Shown: piece by piece, positions 1 through 10,817 of the stretch | Layout: each line of letters starts with the position of its first letter | How positions within the stretch are numbered: position 1 is the first letter of the stretch | Assembly (NCBI GenBank): GCA_003134995.1 | Contig: PLDC01000019.1 | Span: forward strand, 654,517-718,516 | Length of the DNA stretch: 64,000 nt | Reading direction: 5' to 3' | From: Acidobacteriaceae bacterium | GTDB taxonomy: Bacteria; Acidobacteriota; Terriglobia; Terriglobales; Acidobacteriaceae | Notes under the pieces: model-generated | Database searches by the model: none | The model's input: only the letters and a program-made list of their open reading frames with translations | What the model was told of the DNA's origin: nothing | Program-made: the position numbers and the translations under genes

Positions 1-116
1 CATTTTCCCTGCGCCATCGTCTGCAGCCGACGGAAAAGAACGGCGAATCTCAAACGAGTACCCTCCCGCTTCGGGACCTGTTAACAATCTAGGTACGTAA
101 AAATGCGTAAAAACTA

Positions 117-145
117 TTGACCTCCCTCTCATTTCCGGGTACATT
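117..145 (+). promoter_or_regulatory. sigma70-type promoter ahead of the omega-like/rho unit
   Basis: TTGACC at 117-122, a 17-base spacer and TACATT at 140-145 give a near-consensus -35/-10 pair. Transcription would start near 152, leaving a leader of about 240 bases before the next start codon at 395. Read by eye, not scored. Confidence 0.55.
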
Positions 146-151
146 GGCTTG

Positions 152-394
152 TTCCACGGACTTCCGAGTCTCTAGGTCTTATTGTGAGACATCTCGGCCT
201 GTGAGCCCAAATCAGGAAAAACGAGCATCTTCGGAGCCCCGTCAAGCATCTATTCTGGGTAGGAATTGCGCTAACTCCTTTTAAAACCTTAATGGAATCA
301 GTGGCTTAGGACGGCTTGTGGGGTTCTGGCCAGTTTCCCGAGAGCAGGGACGAACGCGAAATGCCCATACTTAATAAGGAAGGAGCACACAGAC
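152..394 (+). other. long untranslated leader, no gene recognised
   Basis: No plausible reading frame on the plus strand covers this stretch downstream of the promoter. It contains short complementary pieces: CTTATT near 178 with AATAAG near 374, and TCCC/GGGA around 338-352. It ends in a strong ribosome binding site (aaggaaggag, about 380-389). It could be a structured leader or a separate small RNA. I do not recognise a known riboswitch or 6S-type RNA in it. Confidence 0.35.
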
Positions 395-610
395 ATGCGC
401 TCTGATCGTGTCTTTGACGCTTTACAGACTTTACGGAATCGTTATATGCTTTGTCAGCTCGCCTCCAAGGCCACGCGAAAGTTCCATCGGCCCAGCACCA
501 GAATCCAGGAAACGATGAATGGTGTTCTGGACCGCATCGCCGGCAAGGAACGGCAGGAAGTTCTGTCCGAGCCGGAGAATTTTGCTGAGGCACAACGACG
601 GGCTGCTTAA
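395..610 (+). CDS. small RNA-polymerase-omega-like protein
   Basis: A 71-residue protein with a strong ribosome binding site (aaggaaggag) about 6 bases ahead of the ATG. The stretch NRYMLCQLASKATRKFH (residues 16-32) resembles the conserved omega-subunit segment NR(F/Y)xLVxxASKRARQL. Omega folds on RNA polymerase beta-prime and assists assembly. The protein is shorter than typical omega (80-100 residues) and lacks the usual 'R(V/I)TxEDCL' opening, so this assignment is a family-level guess. The stop codon lies inside a 7-bp GC-rich hairpin (600-606 with 612-618). It precedes rho by 140 bases, so the two may share a transcript. Confidence 0.6.
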   Translation: MRSDRVFDALQTLRNRYMLCQLASKATRKFHRPSTRIQETMNGVLDRIAGKERQEVLSEPENFAEAQRRAA

Positions 611-750
611 GGCAGCCCTGTCCGCCTGCCTCCTTGAAGTAGTACTTTTGGATCCTGTATTTTTGGATTTTGTCTTCCCTGAATACCCTCCTTTGAAAAT
701 CTCCCGCAGTCACTAACGAATCACTCTTAGTGCACGGGTTTAGGTGAATC

Positions 751-2001
751 ATGACCATTGCTGAACTGAAAGAAAAGAACATCACCGAGCTGACCAAGAT
801 CGCAAGGACCTTGGAGCTCCCCGGCGCCAGCGGGCTCCGCAAGCAGGATCTCATATTTAAGATCCTGCAGGCGCAAAGCGAAAAAGAAGGACACATCTTC
901 GCCGAAGGCGTCCTCGAGATTCTGCCCGACGGCTACGGCTTCCTCCGCTCGCCCGATTACAACTACCTCCCCGGTCCGGACGACATCTATGTCTCCCCGT
1001 CGCAAATTCGCAAGTTCGATCTGAAAACCGGCGACACCATCAGTGGACAAGTCCGCCCGCCGCACGAAGGCGAAAAATATTTCGCGCTGGTCAAAATCGA
1101 AGCCGTCAACTTCGAATCGCCCGACGAAGCCCGCAACAAAATCCTCTTCGACAACCTGACGCCGCTGTATCCGCAAGAGCGCCTTAAGCTCGAAACCACG
1201 CGTGAGAACTCAAGCGCGCGAGTAATGGATTTGCTCACACCTCTCGGCAAAGGCCAGCGTGGACTCATCGTTTCTCCGCCGCGCGCCGGCAAGACCATGC
1301 TGCTGCAAAACGTGGCCAACTCCATCACCACGAATCATCCCGAAGTAGTTTTGATGGTTCTGCTGATTGATGAGCGTCCCGAAGAAGTCACCGACATGCA
1401 GCGCTCGGTCAAAGGTGAAGTGATCTCGTCGACTTTCGATGAGCCCGCAGCTCGGCACGTGCAAGTCGCAGAAATGGTGATCGAAAAGGCGAAGAGATTA
1501 GTCGAGCATAAACGCGATGTTGTGATCCTGCTCGATTCCATCACGCGCCTCGCCCGCGCCTACAACACGATCGTTCCACCCAGCGGCAAGGTTCTCTCAG
1601 GCGGCGTCGACTCTAACGCTCTGCAGCGCCCGAAGCGTTTCTTTGGCTCGGCCCGCAACATTGAAGAAGGCGGCTCGCTCACCATCATCGCGACCGCGTT
1701 AATCGACACCGGTTCCCGCATGGACGACGTCATCTTCGAAGAATTCAAAGGCACCGGCAATTCCGAAATCATCCTGGAGCGTAAACTGGTCGACAAGCGA
1801 GTATTCCCAGCAATCGACATCCAGCGCTCAGGCACGCGTAAAGAAGAGTTGCTCATCCCCCGCGAAGACTTGAGCAGAATCTGGGTCCTCCGCAAGGTCC
1901 TCAACCCATTGTCGCCCGTAGAAGCCATGGAACTCCTCATCGACAAGCTGAGCAAGACCAAGGGAAACGCCGAGTTCTTATCAAACATGAGTTCGCTGTA
2001 A
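751..2001 (+). CDS. rho: transcription termination factor Rho
   Basis: A 416-residue, RNA-dependent hexameric ATPase that terminates transcription in the cytoplasm. Domains in order: a Rho N-terminal helical domain (about 1-45), an OSB-fold RNA-binding domain with DGYGFLRSP (about 50-120), and a RecA-type ATPase. The Walker A motif is SPPRAGKT (175-182), the Walker B region ends [10 protein letters not shown], and [11 protein letters not shown] and the Q/R-loop residues [19 protein letters not shown] follow. Length is normal for the compact form without a long N-terminal insertion. The start at 751 is preceded by aggtgaa. Upstream bases 645-676 hold a 15-base stutter repeat (two 'tttggat' copies). 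All key motifs are intact. Confidence 0.97.
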   Translation: MTIAELKEKNITELTKIARTLELPGASGLRKQDLIFKILQAQSEKEGHIFAEGVLEILPDGYGFLRSPDYNYLPGPDDIYVSPSQIRKFDLKTGDTISGQVRPPHEGEKYFALVKIEAVNFESPDEARNKILFDNLTPLYPQERLKLETTRENSSARVMDLLTPLGKGQRGLIVSPPRAGKTMLLQNVANSITTNHPEVVLMVLLIDERPEEVTDMQRSVKGEVISSTFDEPAARHVQVAEMVIEKAKRLVEHKRDVVILLDSITRLARAYNTIVPPSGKVLSGGVDSNALQRPKRFFGSARNIEEGGSLTIIATALIDTGSRMDDVIFEEFKGTGNSEIILERKLVDKRVFPAIDIQRSGTRKEELLIPREDLSRIWVLRKVLNPLSPVEAMELLIDKLSKTKGNAEFLSNMSSL

Positions 2002-2152
2002 GTTAGTTGCGAGTACCCAGTACCCAGCAAAAGCAACGACAATGTCGGATAGCTTTGGGTGCTCGGGACTCGCAACTCGGGACTGGCTTCCCTCCGCCCG
2101 TAGGAAAGTGTCATACTTTCCTCAGCGGGCACTACCCGCGCCCGAGGACATC

Positions 2153-2524
2153 GTGCGACTCCAATCATTCCTCCGCATATTCCCCATCTGTCTTCTGTTA
2201 GCAATCTCCGCTCACGCCCAGCAAAATCACTCTCCCCAAGGCCCGCCACCTACGCTGCAAACCGATCCCCCGCGCGTCACCACGACTTCCGACGCCGACG
2301 AAGCCCGAAAGCGCCAGGCTCGAGATATGGGCAAGAAAGCCAACCTGCAGCGTCAGGCCGCTATAAAAGCCGACACCGACAAACTGCTCAAGCTGGCCGT
2401 CGAATTAAAAGACTCCGTGGACAAATCGAACGAAAATCTCCTGTCCCTCGACGTGGTGAAAAAAGCTGAAGAAATCGAAAAACTCGCCCACAGCGTAAAA
2501 GACAAAATGAAAGGCCCAAGCTAG
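2153..2524 (+). CDS. small secreted protein, function unknown
   Basis: A 123-residue protein starting at GTG 2153, chosen because a signal peptide follows at once (RLQSFLRIFPICLLLAISAHAQ, cut after about residue 22) and gagg lies upstream. The mature part begins with a proline/threonine-rich linker, then a charged helical stretch rich in Lys, Glu and Asp that is likely coiled coil. An in-frame ATG at 2042 would add 37 residues encoded by stutter-repeat DNA and is less likely. I recognise no domain. Probably periplasmic. Confidence 0.6.
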   Translation: MRLQSFLRIFPICLLLAISAHAQQNHSPQGPPPTLQTDPPRVTTTSDADEARKRQARDMGKKANLQRQAAIKADTDKLLKLAVELKDSVDKSNENLLSLDVVKKAEEIEKLAHSVKDKMKGPS

Positions 2525-2683
2525 CCTGTGGAAATGTGTGCGAGCGGACGACTCACCCGCTTCTACTTTACTTTTCTTAGTGGTGCAGCGAAGTCTCCGC
2601 TGCATAACACAAGAACCTAGGTTTACCCCGTGATCCCCTGTGTCCTCTGTGGTAAAGCCCTTGAACTCTTCCGCACAAAACAA

Positions 2684-2714
2684 AAACGCCATCCAGCAAA
2701 GCCGGATGGCGTTT
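2684..2714 (-). terminator. intrinsic terminator of the pyrophosphatase gene
   Basis: A perfect 11-bp stem (2684-2694 with 2704-2714) and 9-base loop, followed on the minus strand by a run of five T. It sits 15 bases past the stop codon of the minus-strand pyrophosphatase gene. Confidence 0.85.
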
Positions 2715-2728
2715 GTAAAAAAATGAAC

Positions 2729-5212
<2,484 letters not shown>

Positions 5213-5670
5213 ATTAAGTCCTCCAAAATGAGTCAGTTTCAGGATTATAAACGTGTTTAGGCACCGCCTTCCGGCGATCCCATGCCCGAGCACACCCGTG
5301 CACTACAAGGGATTCCACGCCGGAATTCCGAACACGCTTCCACCGCAAAACTAGAACGGAGTGTTGGAGCTTGGCCGCGTCGGAGTCAGCGCCCGAACCG
5401 GAGCTTTGTCCCAGTCCAGACGCACAACCTCAAAACGGCCATTTATAACACTTCGCAACAAAACGGTCAATCGCAGAAACGTGCCATGGAACTCGGACCA
5501 ATTTGAAACCGTTCCTAAGGCGATTGCCCGAAGGAATCAACATAGGCACAGGGGATTTCCCCGAGGCGCGACTATACTGTGCGGGTGTCGCGGGCGTCCT
5601 GGCACGAAATGGATCCGTGGCCATTGATTGCGGCGGCGTCCGCGCCGGAAATCGGACGAGGAGGAAGCTA
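5213..5670. other. divergent intergenic region with two promoters
   Basis: Between hppA (minus) and the small secreted gene at 5671 (plus). The short reading frames here have poor composition and no ribosome binding site. It holds the -10 box of hppA at 5244-5249 and a TATACT at 5573-5578 that could serve the plus-strand gene. Confidence 0.5.
5244..5249 (-). promoter_or_regulatory. -10 box of hppA
   Basis: TATAAT on the minus strand, 32 bases ahead of the hppA start codon, leaving a leader of about 25 bases with a ggagg site. No good -35 hexamer is seen at the expected distance. Confidence 0.5.
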
Positions 5671-5970
5671 ATGAAGAGAATGGGTTTCTTGACACTCGTG
5701 ATTACAGCCATGCTCCTGTTGACCCTGGCGTTCATGGCGGGTGCGAGTTCAAAGACGGCAGGCGTAATTCCTGTAGCGGCAGCGGCGCCTGCCCTGGCCG
5801 CACCGGCAATGCCGCCTCATCCGCACATCCACGAAGGCCTGGAAGCGATGCGCGAAGCGAAGCATCATCTGGAAGCGGCCGAGGGCGATTTCCACGGCCA
5901 TCGCCACAAAGCGATCGAGCACCTCGACATGGCGATTCACGAGGCCGAGGAGTGCGAACACGAACCGTAG
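5671..5970 (+). CDS. small secreted His/Glu-rich protein
   Basis: A 99-residue protein starting at ATG 5671 with a strong gaggagg site. A hydrophobic signal (FLTLVITAMLLLTLAFMAGA) comes first, then an Ala/Pro-rich stretch, then an amphipathic C-terminal half with many His, Glu and Ala residues (HPHIHEGLEAMREAKHHLEA). The His/Glu pattern could bind divalent metal, but that is inference; no known domain is recognised. It is monocistronic, with a perfect terminator 20 bases downstream and a candidate -10 (TATACT, 5573-5578) about 90 bases upstream. Confidence 0.75.
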   Translation: MKRMGFLTLVITAMLLLTLAFMAGASSKTAGVIPVAAAAPALAAPAMPPHPHIHEGLEAMREAKHHLEAAEGDFHGHRHKAIEHLDMAIHEAEECEHEP

Positions 5971-5990
5971 AGTGTAGGATTCGAAGACCA

Positions 5991-6021
5991 AAAGGCAGCG
6001 TCCGTGGACGCTGCCTTTTTT
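5991..6021 (+). terminator. intrinsic terminator
   Basis: A perfect 13-bp stem (5991-6003 with 6006-6018) with a very tight loop, flowing into six T. It ends the small secreted gene at 5671-5970. Confidence 0.92.
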
Positions 6022-6104
6022 GCTGAACGCGTCTTGGGGAAAAAACTTATTAGAAAATCAGCCGGCAGCCCATTCTGGCTCACGCGTTGGGCCGGTTAAG
6101 CGGG

Positions 6105-6173
6105 AGATCCCTTCGACTTCGCTCAGGGCAGGCTCTTCGCTCCGCCTGAGAACCGGCTCCTCTCAGGATGACA
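6105..6173. repeat. REP-like palindromic element
   Basis: Starts 'agatccc' and ends 'ggatgaca', with internal 'cttcgcTc' palindromes. It has the same ends as the element at 23251-23351 but a longer centre. It lies between a plus-strand terminator and the end of a minus-strand gene. Confidence 0.55.
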
Positions 6174-6187
6174 AACCGCGATGGCGG

Positions 6188-6796
6188 TCACTCAATTGGC
6201 ACGGTTGAGTATCCCAGCGAAATGCCCGCGCGAAACACGTTGCCGGAGTTGAACTCGAAGTTATTTTGGATGTGGTAGTAGCGAATCTCTGGGCGGACAA
6301 ACAGGTGCGGCAAGTGGTGCCAGAAGCGATAGCGGACGCCCACGCCCAGGTCCTCCATGAAGTGATTACTGCCCGTGTAGTTGGTGCATCCTGGAATGCC
6401 GCACGAGCTCAGTAGGTCGAAACGGTTGCTGGCAACGCCGACTCCGCCCTGAAGGTCGAGGCCCAATTTCTTGGTGAGCTTGGGCTGAAAGAGCACGTTG
6501 GCATCGGTGAAGATAGGGCGGTAGTTCTCATAGCCGTAATAGCTGGCTTGGTGGTAGCGCCACGCAGTTTCAAAGTTAAGGCCGAAGCGGGTGTGCCGGA
6601 AGCCGACATAATCAAAGCCGATGCTGGGATAAATGCCGCCAGTATCAGCCGGGGGATGGAAGTTCACGGAGTCGCTCACGCGGGCATATGACTTAAGAAT
6701 GGAACCGCCGGCCGTGATATCGAATTGCTGGGCTGAGGCGAAGCTGGCAAACAGAAAAACGGCACACGCGGATGTAAGCAGCGCGAATTTTCTCAA
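6188..6796 (-). CDS. outer-membrane beta-barrel protein (copy A)
   Basis: A 202-residue protein with signal peptide MRKFALLTSACAVFLFASFASAQ, followed by alternating aromatic/polar strands and the C-terminal pattern of small OmpA/OmpW-like barrels. The start codon is TTG at 6796 after aagggg. It is clearly paralogous to the gene at 6954-7580: both have FDI/VDVFxGG openings, 'FRHTRFGLNFETAWR' / 'KNFGVNVETAWR', 'SNHFMEDLGVGVR' / 'SDHFMEHLGAGIR' and 'RPEIRYYHIQNN' / 'RPEAHYYHIQNN'. The substrate is unknown. A Cys pair (CGIPGC) may form a disulphide in an extracellular loop. Confidence 0.8.
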   Translation of the reverse strand: MRKFALLTSACAVFLFASFASAQQFDITAGGSILKSYARVSDSVNFHPPADTGGIYPSIGFDYVGFRHTRFGLNFETAWRYHQASYYGYENYRPIFTDANVLFQPKLTKKLGLDLQGGVGVASNRFDLLSSCGIPGCTNYTGSNHFMEDLGVGVRYRFWHHLPHLFVRPEIRYYHIQNNFEFNSGNVFRAGISLGYSTVPIE

Positions 6797-6953
6797 TACA
6801 GTCCCCTTGCCAGTCCGCGTGGATTTGTGGAATGGACCCGCTAGATTGATGACGCTATACGGGGCCGCCGCGTACGGCAGCCCCGCAACAATCCGGGTTC
6901 TCGGAATCGGCTGTTCAGGATACCAAATCCGCGATGCCTCGCGCGGTCAAAAA

Positions 6954-7580
6954 CTATTCCTTGCCGCCGAAGGTGTATCCGATCGAAGCTGAGACTCGAA
7001 TCACGTTGTTGGAAGTGTAATACCCGTTATCCGTCGAGCTATTGTTATTCTGAATGTGGTAGTAGTGAGCCTCAGGGCGGATAAAGAGATGTTTCCAGGG
7101 ATAGAAGCGGATCCCGGCGCCAAGGTGCTCCATAAAGTGATCGGAGCTGTTGAAGCAGCCACTGCAGGACAGGCCCTGTTCGTAGGTTCGAGTGTCAGCA
7201 CCGCCGATGCCAGCCATAAGGTCAGCGCCTAGCCTGTGCCCCAGATGCGGCTGCCAGAGCGCGTTGAAGTCGGTGAGGATGGGGCGAGCGTTGGTTCCGG
7301 TGTCGGCGCCACCGTAGGTGCCCTGAGTAGCCCGCCACGCAGTTTCAACGTTGACGCCGAAATTCTTATAAAACACCACGTCGCCACCGATGTTGATATA
7401 CAGACCGCCCTTTTCCGGTGGACAGCCTAGGCCGGTTGCTGCGGATACGCAGTTGCTATTGGTATTGCTGGACGAGAACAGAGTGCCGCCGCCCAAAAAA
7501 ACGTCTACCTGCTGGGCTGAGGCAAACTGGGCGAAAAACAGGAAAGCACAAACCGGTGCGAGAAGCGCTAACTTTCTCAA
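6954..7580 (-). CDS. outer-membrane beta-barrel protein (copy B)
   Basis: A 208-residue paralogue of copy A. I place the start at TTG 7580 because aaggagg lies 6 bases ahead and a signal peptide (RKLALLAPVCAFLFFAQFASAQ) follows immediately; a longer ATG frame from 7643 has no such support. The barrel strands and RPEAHYYHIQNN near the C-terminus match copy A. A paired Cys loop (CSGC) replaces CGIPGC. The 157 bases between the two copies hold no gene. Together they look like a tandem duplication whose loops have diverged. Confidence 0.8.
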   Translation of the reverse strand: MRKLALLAPVCAFLFFAQFASAQQVDVFLGGGTLFSSSNTNSNCVSAATGLGCPPEKGGLYINIGGDVVFYKNFGVNVETAWRATQGTYGGADTGTNARPILTDFNALWQPHLGHRLGADLMAGIGGADTRTYEQGLSCSGCFNSSDHFMEHLGAGIRFYPWKHLFIRPEAHYYHIQNNNSSTDNGYYTSNNVIRVSASIGYTFGGKE

Positions 7581-7913
7581 GAGAAACCTCCTTATTAGTT
7601 CCGTGTGAGTGTAAGATGCGTCGGTGAATTCGTTAGGATGCAAGGATATCGCTCACGACTCATCATAATTTCAGCCAAGGGAGAAATTCAACCGGGAGAC
7701 TCACGTAAAGAAACGTCAACAGGATCGCGAGTCTAGGCCCTTCCCAAAGCATAGTTCGTGCAATAGCCCTTGAACCCCGGATGCAGTGAAAAGTTGCGGA
7801 GAAAAACGACGCTTTTTGCTGGCTGCAATGTGCGGTAACGCACCTTTCTCTCGTGCGCTGGGATGACAAAATTTGGCAATTCGGCGAGTTGCGGAAGGCG
7901 CGACGCCTTGGAG
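7581..7913. other. intergenic, no gene
   Basis: Between two minus-strand genes. Only low-quality reading frames are present. A 'gctgggatgacaa' fragment near 7858 resembles one end of the REP-like element seen at 6105 and 23251. Confidence 0.4.
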
Positions 7914-8774
7914 CTAGGTAATGTCGGAGTACGCTGAAGAAAAGAAATCCGGGCCCTGCCAGAATTTCTCGTAGCACTCAGTGCAGACCCAGTCGTGGCC
8001 GTTGGTGTACCCGGTGCTATGGGCGGCATCGGCTTCGTCCTGAGACTCGAATAACTCCCAGCGGCAGATGAAGCAGTGGTCTTTTTTCCAGCCGCCTTTG
8101 ACTAGTTCGAAGTTTGCGGAGTCGGCCGCGAGAGTCAAGTCGAACGAGACCTTGCCCGTCTGTTTGGCGATCACGATATCGATATTGGTGAAGCGGTGCT
8201 TTTCCCAGTGCCAGTTGCACGCTCGGCAGCGCTGAACGGCTTCGCGTACCCGCTCGGCATTGCGGCGGATCCCATGGATTTCTAGCGTGGAAAGAGCGAA
8301 AGATCTGGAAAGCCTGCCTTGAAATAATCCGCCATGGGACTGTTCCGCCCGCTCGGGTGACCCCGTTAGATCGAGGCGCACACGCTCAGGGTTGGCTCCG
8401 GCTTCGCGCAGAAGCTTGTCGGCGAGACTGCCGCTCTCGTCCAGCAGGCCGAGAAAAAGGTGTTCGGTTCCAATATGTTTGTGGGATAGTGCGTCCGCCT
8501 CGTCTGCCGCGAATTTCAGAACGCGCTTGGATGCGTTACTCAGCGGCAAGTCGACGGAGATCGATGTCGATGGCTGCCTCGTTCCGTGCTCGTCGAGACG
8601 CTTCCGAATAGTTTCTAGATTGGTTTTCGGAATCCAGTGGTACAGAAAATTGTTCTCGCGCAGCAGACCCAGGAGCAGATGCTCGGTCTCGATGTAGGAC
8701 GAACCGAACTGGCTGGCCTCGTAGCGCGAGAAGAAGATCGCACGCCGCGCTTTCTCCGTGTAGCGTTCGAACAT
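7914..8774 (-). CDS. double Clp-N domain protein with cysteine-rich C-terminus
   Basis: A 286-residue cytoplasmic protein. Residues 1-145 are two Clp-N repeats as at the front of ClpC/ClpA (FERYTEKARRAIFFSRYEA and HIGTEHLFLGLLDE are diagnostic), the part that binds adaptors and substrates. No AAA+ ATPase follows. Instead the last 110 residues carry three CxxC pairs (CRAC about 183, CFIC about 233, CTEC about 263) that could bind zinc. The start at 8774 has a ggag box inside the end of the permease gene, and only 3 bases separate the two genes, so they are co-transcribed. A free Clp-N module may act as an adaptor or regulator; that is inference. Confidence 0.85.
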   Translation of the reverse strand: MFERYTEKARRAIFFSRYEASQFGSSYIETEHLLLGLLRENNFLYHWIPKTNLETIRKRLDEHGTRQPSTSISVDLPLSNASKRVLKFAADEADALSHKHIGTEHLFLGLLDESGSLADKLLREAGANPERVRLDLTGSPERAEQSHGGLFQGRLSRSFALSTLEIHGIRRNAERVREAVQRCRACNWHWEKHRFTNIDIVIAKQTGKVSFDLTLAADSANFELVKGGWKKDHCFICRWELFESQDEADAAHSTGYTNGHDWVCTECYEKFWQGPDFFSSAYSDIT

Positions 8775-8777
8775 GTC

Positions 8778-10226
8778 TTACTCCAGTGCAGCAGCCCTCC
8801 GGCTGCTTCGCTTCCAGTATAGATATCCGGGCACACCGACCAGCACAATCGCCGTGCCCCAGAAAGCTTCGATGGGGCGCGTGATGATCGTGTTCAGCGT
8901 CCACGCCGCGCCCACCAGAATGTAAAGCGCTGGCAGCCACGGATATCCCGTGCAGCGATACGGACGCGGAATCTCGGGACGCTTCCAGCGCAGCAGAAAC
9001 ATTCCGGCCACCGTCAGCGTGTAGAACAAGACCATGCCGAAAATCACATAAGTATAAAGCTGATCGTAGCGGCCGCTCAGGGTGAGAACCGCGGCCCATG
9101 CGCTCTGACCAATCAGTGCCACCGCCGGAGTTCGATACTTGGGGTGAACCCTGGCCATCTGTGGGAAGAAAGCACCGTCGAGCGCCATCGCATAGTAGAC
9201 GCGCGCGCAACTCAAGATGGCGCAGGCCAGCGCGCCGAACACAGACACTGCAATGAGCGCCGAGAGCCATGTGGCGGCTGCGGGAGAGAAAAGCACCGCG
9301 GCCGCTGCCTGCGCGATGGTTTCATGCTGAGCCACATCGCTGAGCGGCATCGCATATAAATATGTCATATTCATCGCGACGTAAACCACGCCGACGATCA
9401 AAACTCCGAGCACCATCGCCAGCGGCACATTGCGACGTGGTTCTTTCACTTCCCCGGCCACCCAGGTGATGTAAACCCATCCGTCATACGCCCAGAAGAC
9501 CGCGATCAAGGCGACTCCGAATGCGGAGAGCATCTGCGAGACGCCCATACTCGCGGTAATGCCGGCCAGCATCCCGTGCGGCGTGGTGAAGTGATGCCAG
9601 TCTCCCTTGCCGATGGCGAAGCCGAGTATCACGAATGCCGCCATGGCCACAAACTTGGCCCAGGTGGCGATGTTCTGAAGAATCGCGCCCGGCCGCAAGC
9701 CGAAAATGTTGACCGCGGTCACCACTGCAATCAGAATCAAGGCCACGAGATGGGCGCGAGTTACCACGATGCCCGCGAGCGAGAGCACAAGATGTTCTTG
9801 CGAGATGCTGGGGATCAAGGCTCCGACATACGCGGCCGTGCCTACGGCCAGCGCCGCGATCGAACCGCCGTTGCCCACGCTGAACAGCATCCATCCGTAG
9901 AGAAATGCGGTCAGGTCGCCATAGGCTTCGCGCAAATAAACGTACTGGCCGCCGGAGTCCGGGAACATTGAGCCCAGTTCGGCGAATGCGAAGCATGCGC
10001 ACAGCGAAATCCCGCCGCCGACAAACCACACCAACAGAAACAGCACCGGATGAGGCAGCGCTCCAGCAATGTCTTTGGCCGTAAGAAAAATCGACGAACC
10101 AATAATGCCACCCACGAGCAGAAGTACAGAATCAAGCAGGCCGAGGCCTCGCACCAGAGTGGGAGAAGCGGCTTCCGGCTTCCGGCCCTCTGCAGAGTTT
10201 TCGGCGGTGGCGGATATTGAGTTCAT
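8778..10226 (-). CDS. APC-superfamily amino acid permease
   Basis: A 482-residue inner-membrane transporter with about 12 membrane segments. The first helix has the glycine-rich unwound substrate motif GGIIGSSIF (39-47), and FAELGSMFPDSGGQYVYLRE is typical of the LAT/basic-amino-acid branch of the APC family. The substrate cannot be told from sequence; the family moves neutral or cationic amino acids or polyamines. The start codon overlaps the stop of the 56-residue zinc-ribbon gene (taATG) and the stop is 3 bases before the Clp-N gene, so the three form one operon. Confidence 0.92.
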   Translation of the reverse strand: MNSISATAENSAEGRKPEAASPTLVRGLGLLDSVLLLVGGIIGSSIFLTAKDIAGALPHPVLFLLVWFVGGGISLCACFAFAELGSMFPDSGGQYVYLREAYGDLTAFLYGWMLFSVGNGGSIAALAVGTAAYVGALIPSISQEHLVLSLAGIVVTRAHLVALILIAVVTAVNIFGLRPGAILQNIATWAKFVAMAAFVILGFAIGKGDWHHFTTPHGMLAGITASMGVSQMLSAFGVALIAVFWAYDGWVYITWVAGEVKEPRRNVPLAMVLGVLIVGVVYVAMNMTYLYAMPLSDVAQHETIAQAAAAVLFSPAAATWLSALIAVSVFGALACAILSCARVYYAMALDGAFFPQMARVHPKYRTPAVALIGQSAWAAVLTLSGRYDQLYTYVIFGMVLFYTLTVAGMFLLRWKRPEIPRPYRCTGYPWLPALYILVGAAWTLNTIITRPIEAFWGTAIVLVGVPGYLYWKRSSRRAAALE

Positions 10227-10396
10227 TATCCGATTCCGAGTTCATCGGAAGATTCGAGCGGCGTACCGCAGCGACGGCAGATCACGGAGGAACAATCTCC
10301 GCAGGTCAGCGGATCAGTGACCTCTTCAGCGCAGTTTGGACAATAGAGCGAGGCGGAGCCGGGTTCTGGCGCGGGATTCTGAGGGTGCGTCGCCAT
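10226..10396 (-). CDS. 56-residue double-zinc-ribbon protein
   Basis: A very short gene. Starting at ATG 10396 it encodes CPNC, then CGDC and CRRC (residues 19-43), spaced like a small rubredoxin/zinc-ribbon domain. It ends in an acidic tail (ESSDELGIG). Its stop overlaps the permease start (taATG), which indicates translational coupling. No good ribosome binding site precedes the ATG. The role is unknown; a metal-bound partner of the permease or of the Clp-N protein is possible. Confidence 0.65.
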   Translation of the reverse strand: MATHPQNPAPEPGSASLYCPNCAEEVTDPLTCGDCSSVICRRCGTPLESSDELGIG

Positions 10397-10478
10397 GAGG
10401 AGAGAACTTTAGCACACAACGGAAGGCATCTGACCGCCTCATCGCGCAGATCAACTAGCCCGCAGCTCCGGGGCCGGA

Positions 10479-10727
10479 TCACCTCATGTCATCAGGTTCA
10501 GGGGCGACGTTGGGTGCGCTGCGAAGAAACTCCATTAGCCCGTCGCCGGTTCTTTTGCCCGCGCGTTTCTTGAAAAATTCCGCCGCGGTTTCGACTACGC
10601 CAACCTTTTCCGCCACTGCCGAGGCGATCCATTGATTCAGCGAGACTCCGTCCTCTTGCGCCAAACGCTGCGCCGCCTTCTTAATCGAGAGGGGAAGTTT
10701 CAAGGAATAGGTAGCTTTACGTTTCAC
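10479..10727 (-). CDS. ribbon-helix-helix, HicB-type orphan antitoxin-like protein
   Basis: An 82-residue protein whose core (YSLKLPLSIKKAAQRLAQED, then SLNQWIASAVAEKVG) matches the ribbon-helix-helix DNA-binding fold found in HicB-type antitoxins. The start is placed at GTG 10727, 5 bases after agga; an ATG at 10754 would add 9 residues. No toxin gene (HicA or RelE type) lies on either side, so it is an orphan and may act simply as a regulator. Confidence 0.65.
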   Translation of the reverse strand: MKRKATYSLKLPLSIKKAAQRLAQEDGVSLNQWIASAVAEKVGVVETAAEFFKKRAGKRTGDGLMEFLRSAPNVAPEPDDMR

Positions 10728-10817
10728 TTCAGTCCTTAGCGACACCCATCGCACGCATTCGAGCCACGGACGTAATAAACTTGTTAAAGACTATCAGATG
10801 CCCGGGCAGGTGACCCG

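Noticed and set aside
306-896. A 196-residue minus-strand frame across the leader and the rho start
   Set aside because: It overlaps the omega-like gene and the rho start, has no ribosome site and has a Cys/Ser/Pro-rich composition typical of a shadow frame.
1560-2249. A 229-residue minus-strand frame over rho
   Set aside because: Antisense shadow of rho; rho's motifs are complete on the other strand.
5282-5506. A 74-residue frame in the hppA upstream region
   Set aside because: It starts next to the hppA promoter, has no ribosome site and has an irregular composition.
10479-10727. Complete toxin-antitoxin pair
   Set aside because: Only the antitoxin-like protein is present; neighbouring frames show no HicA- or RelE-type toxin.
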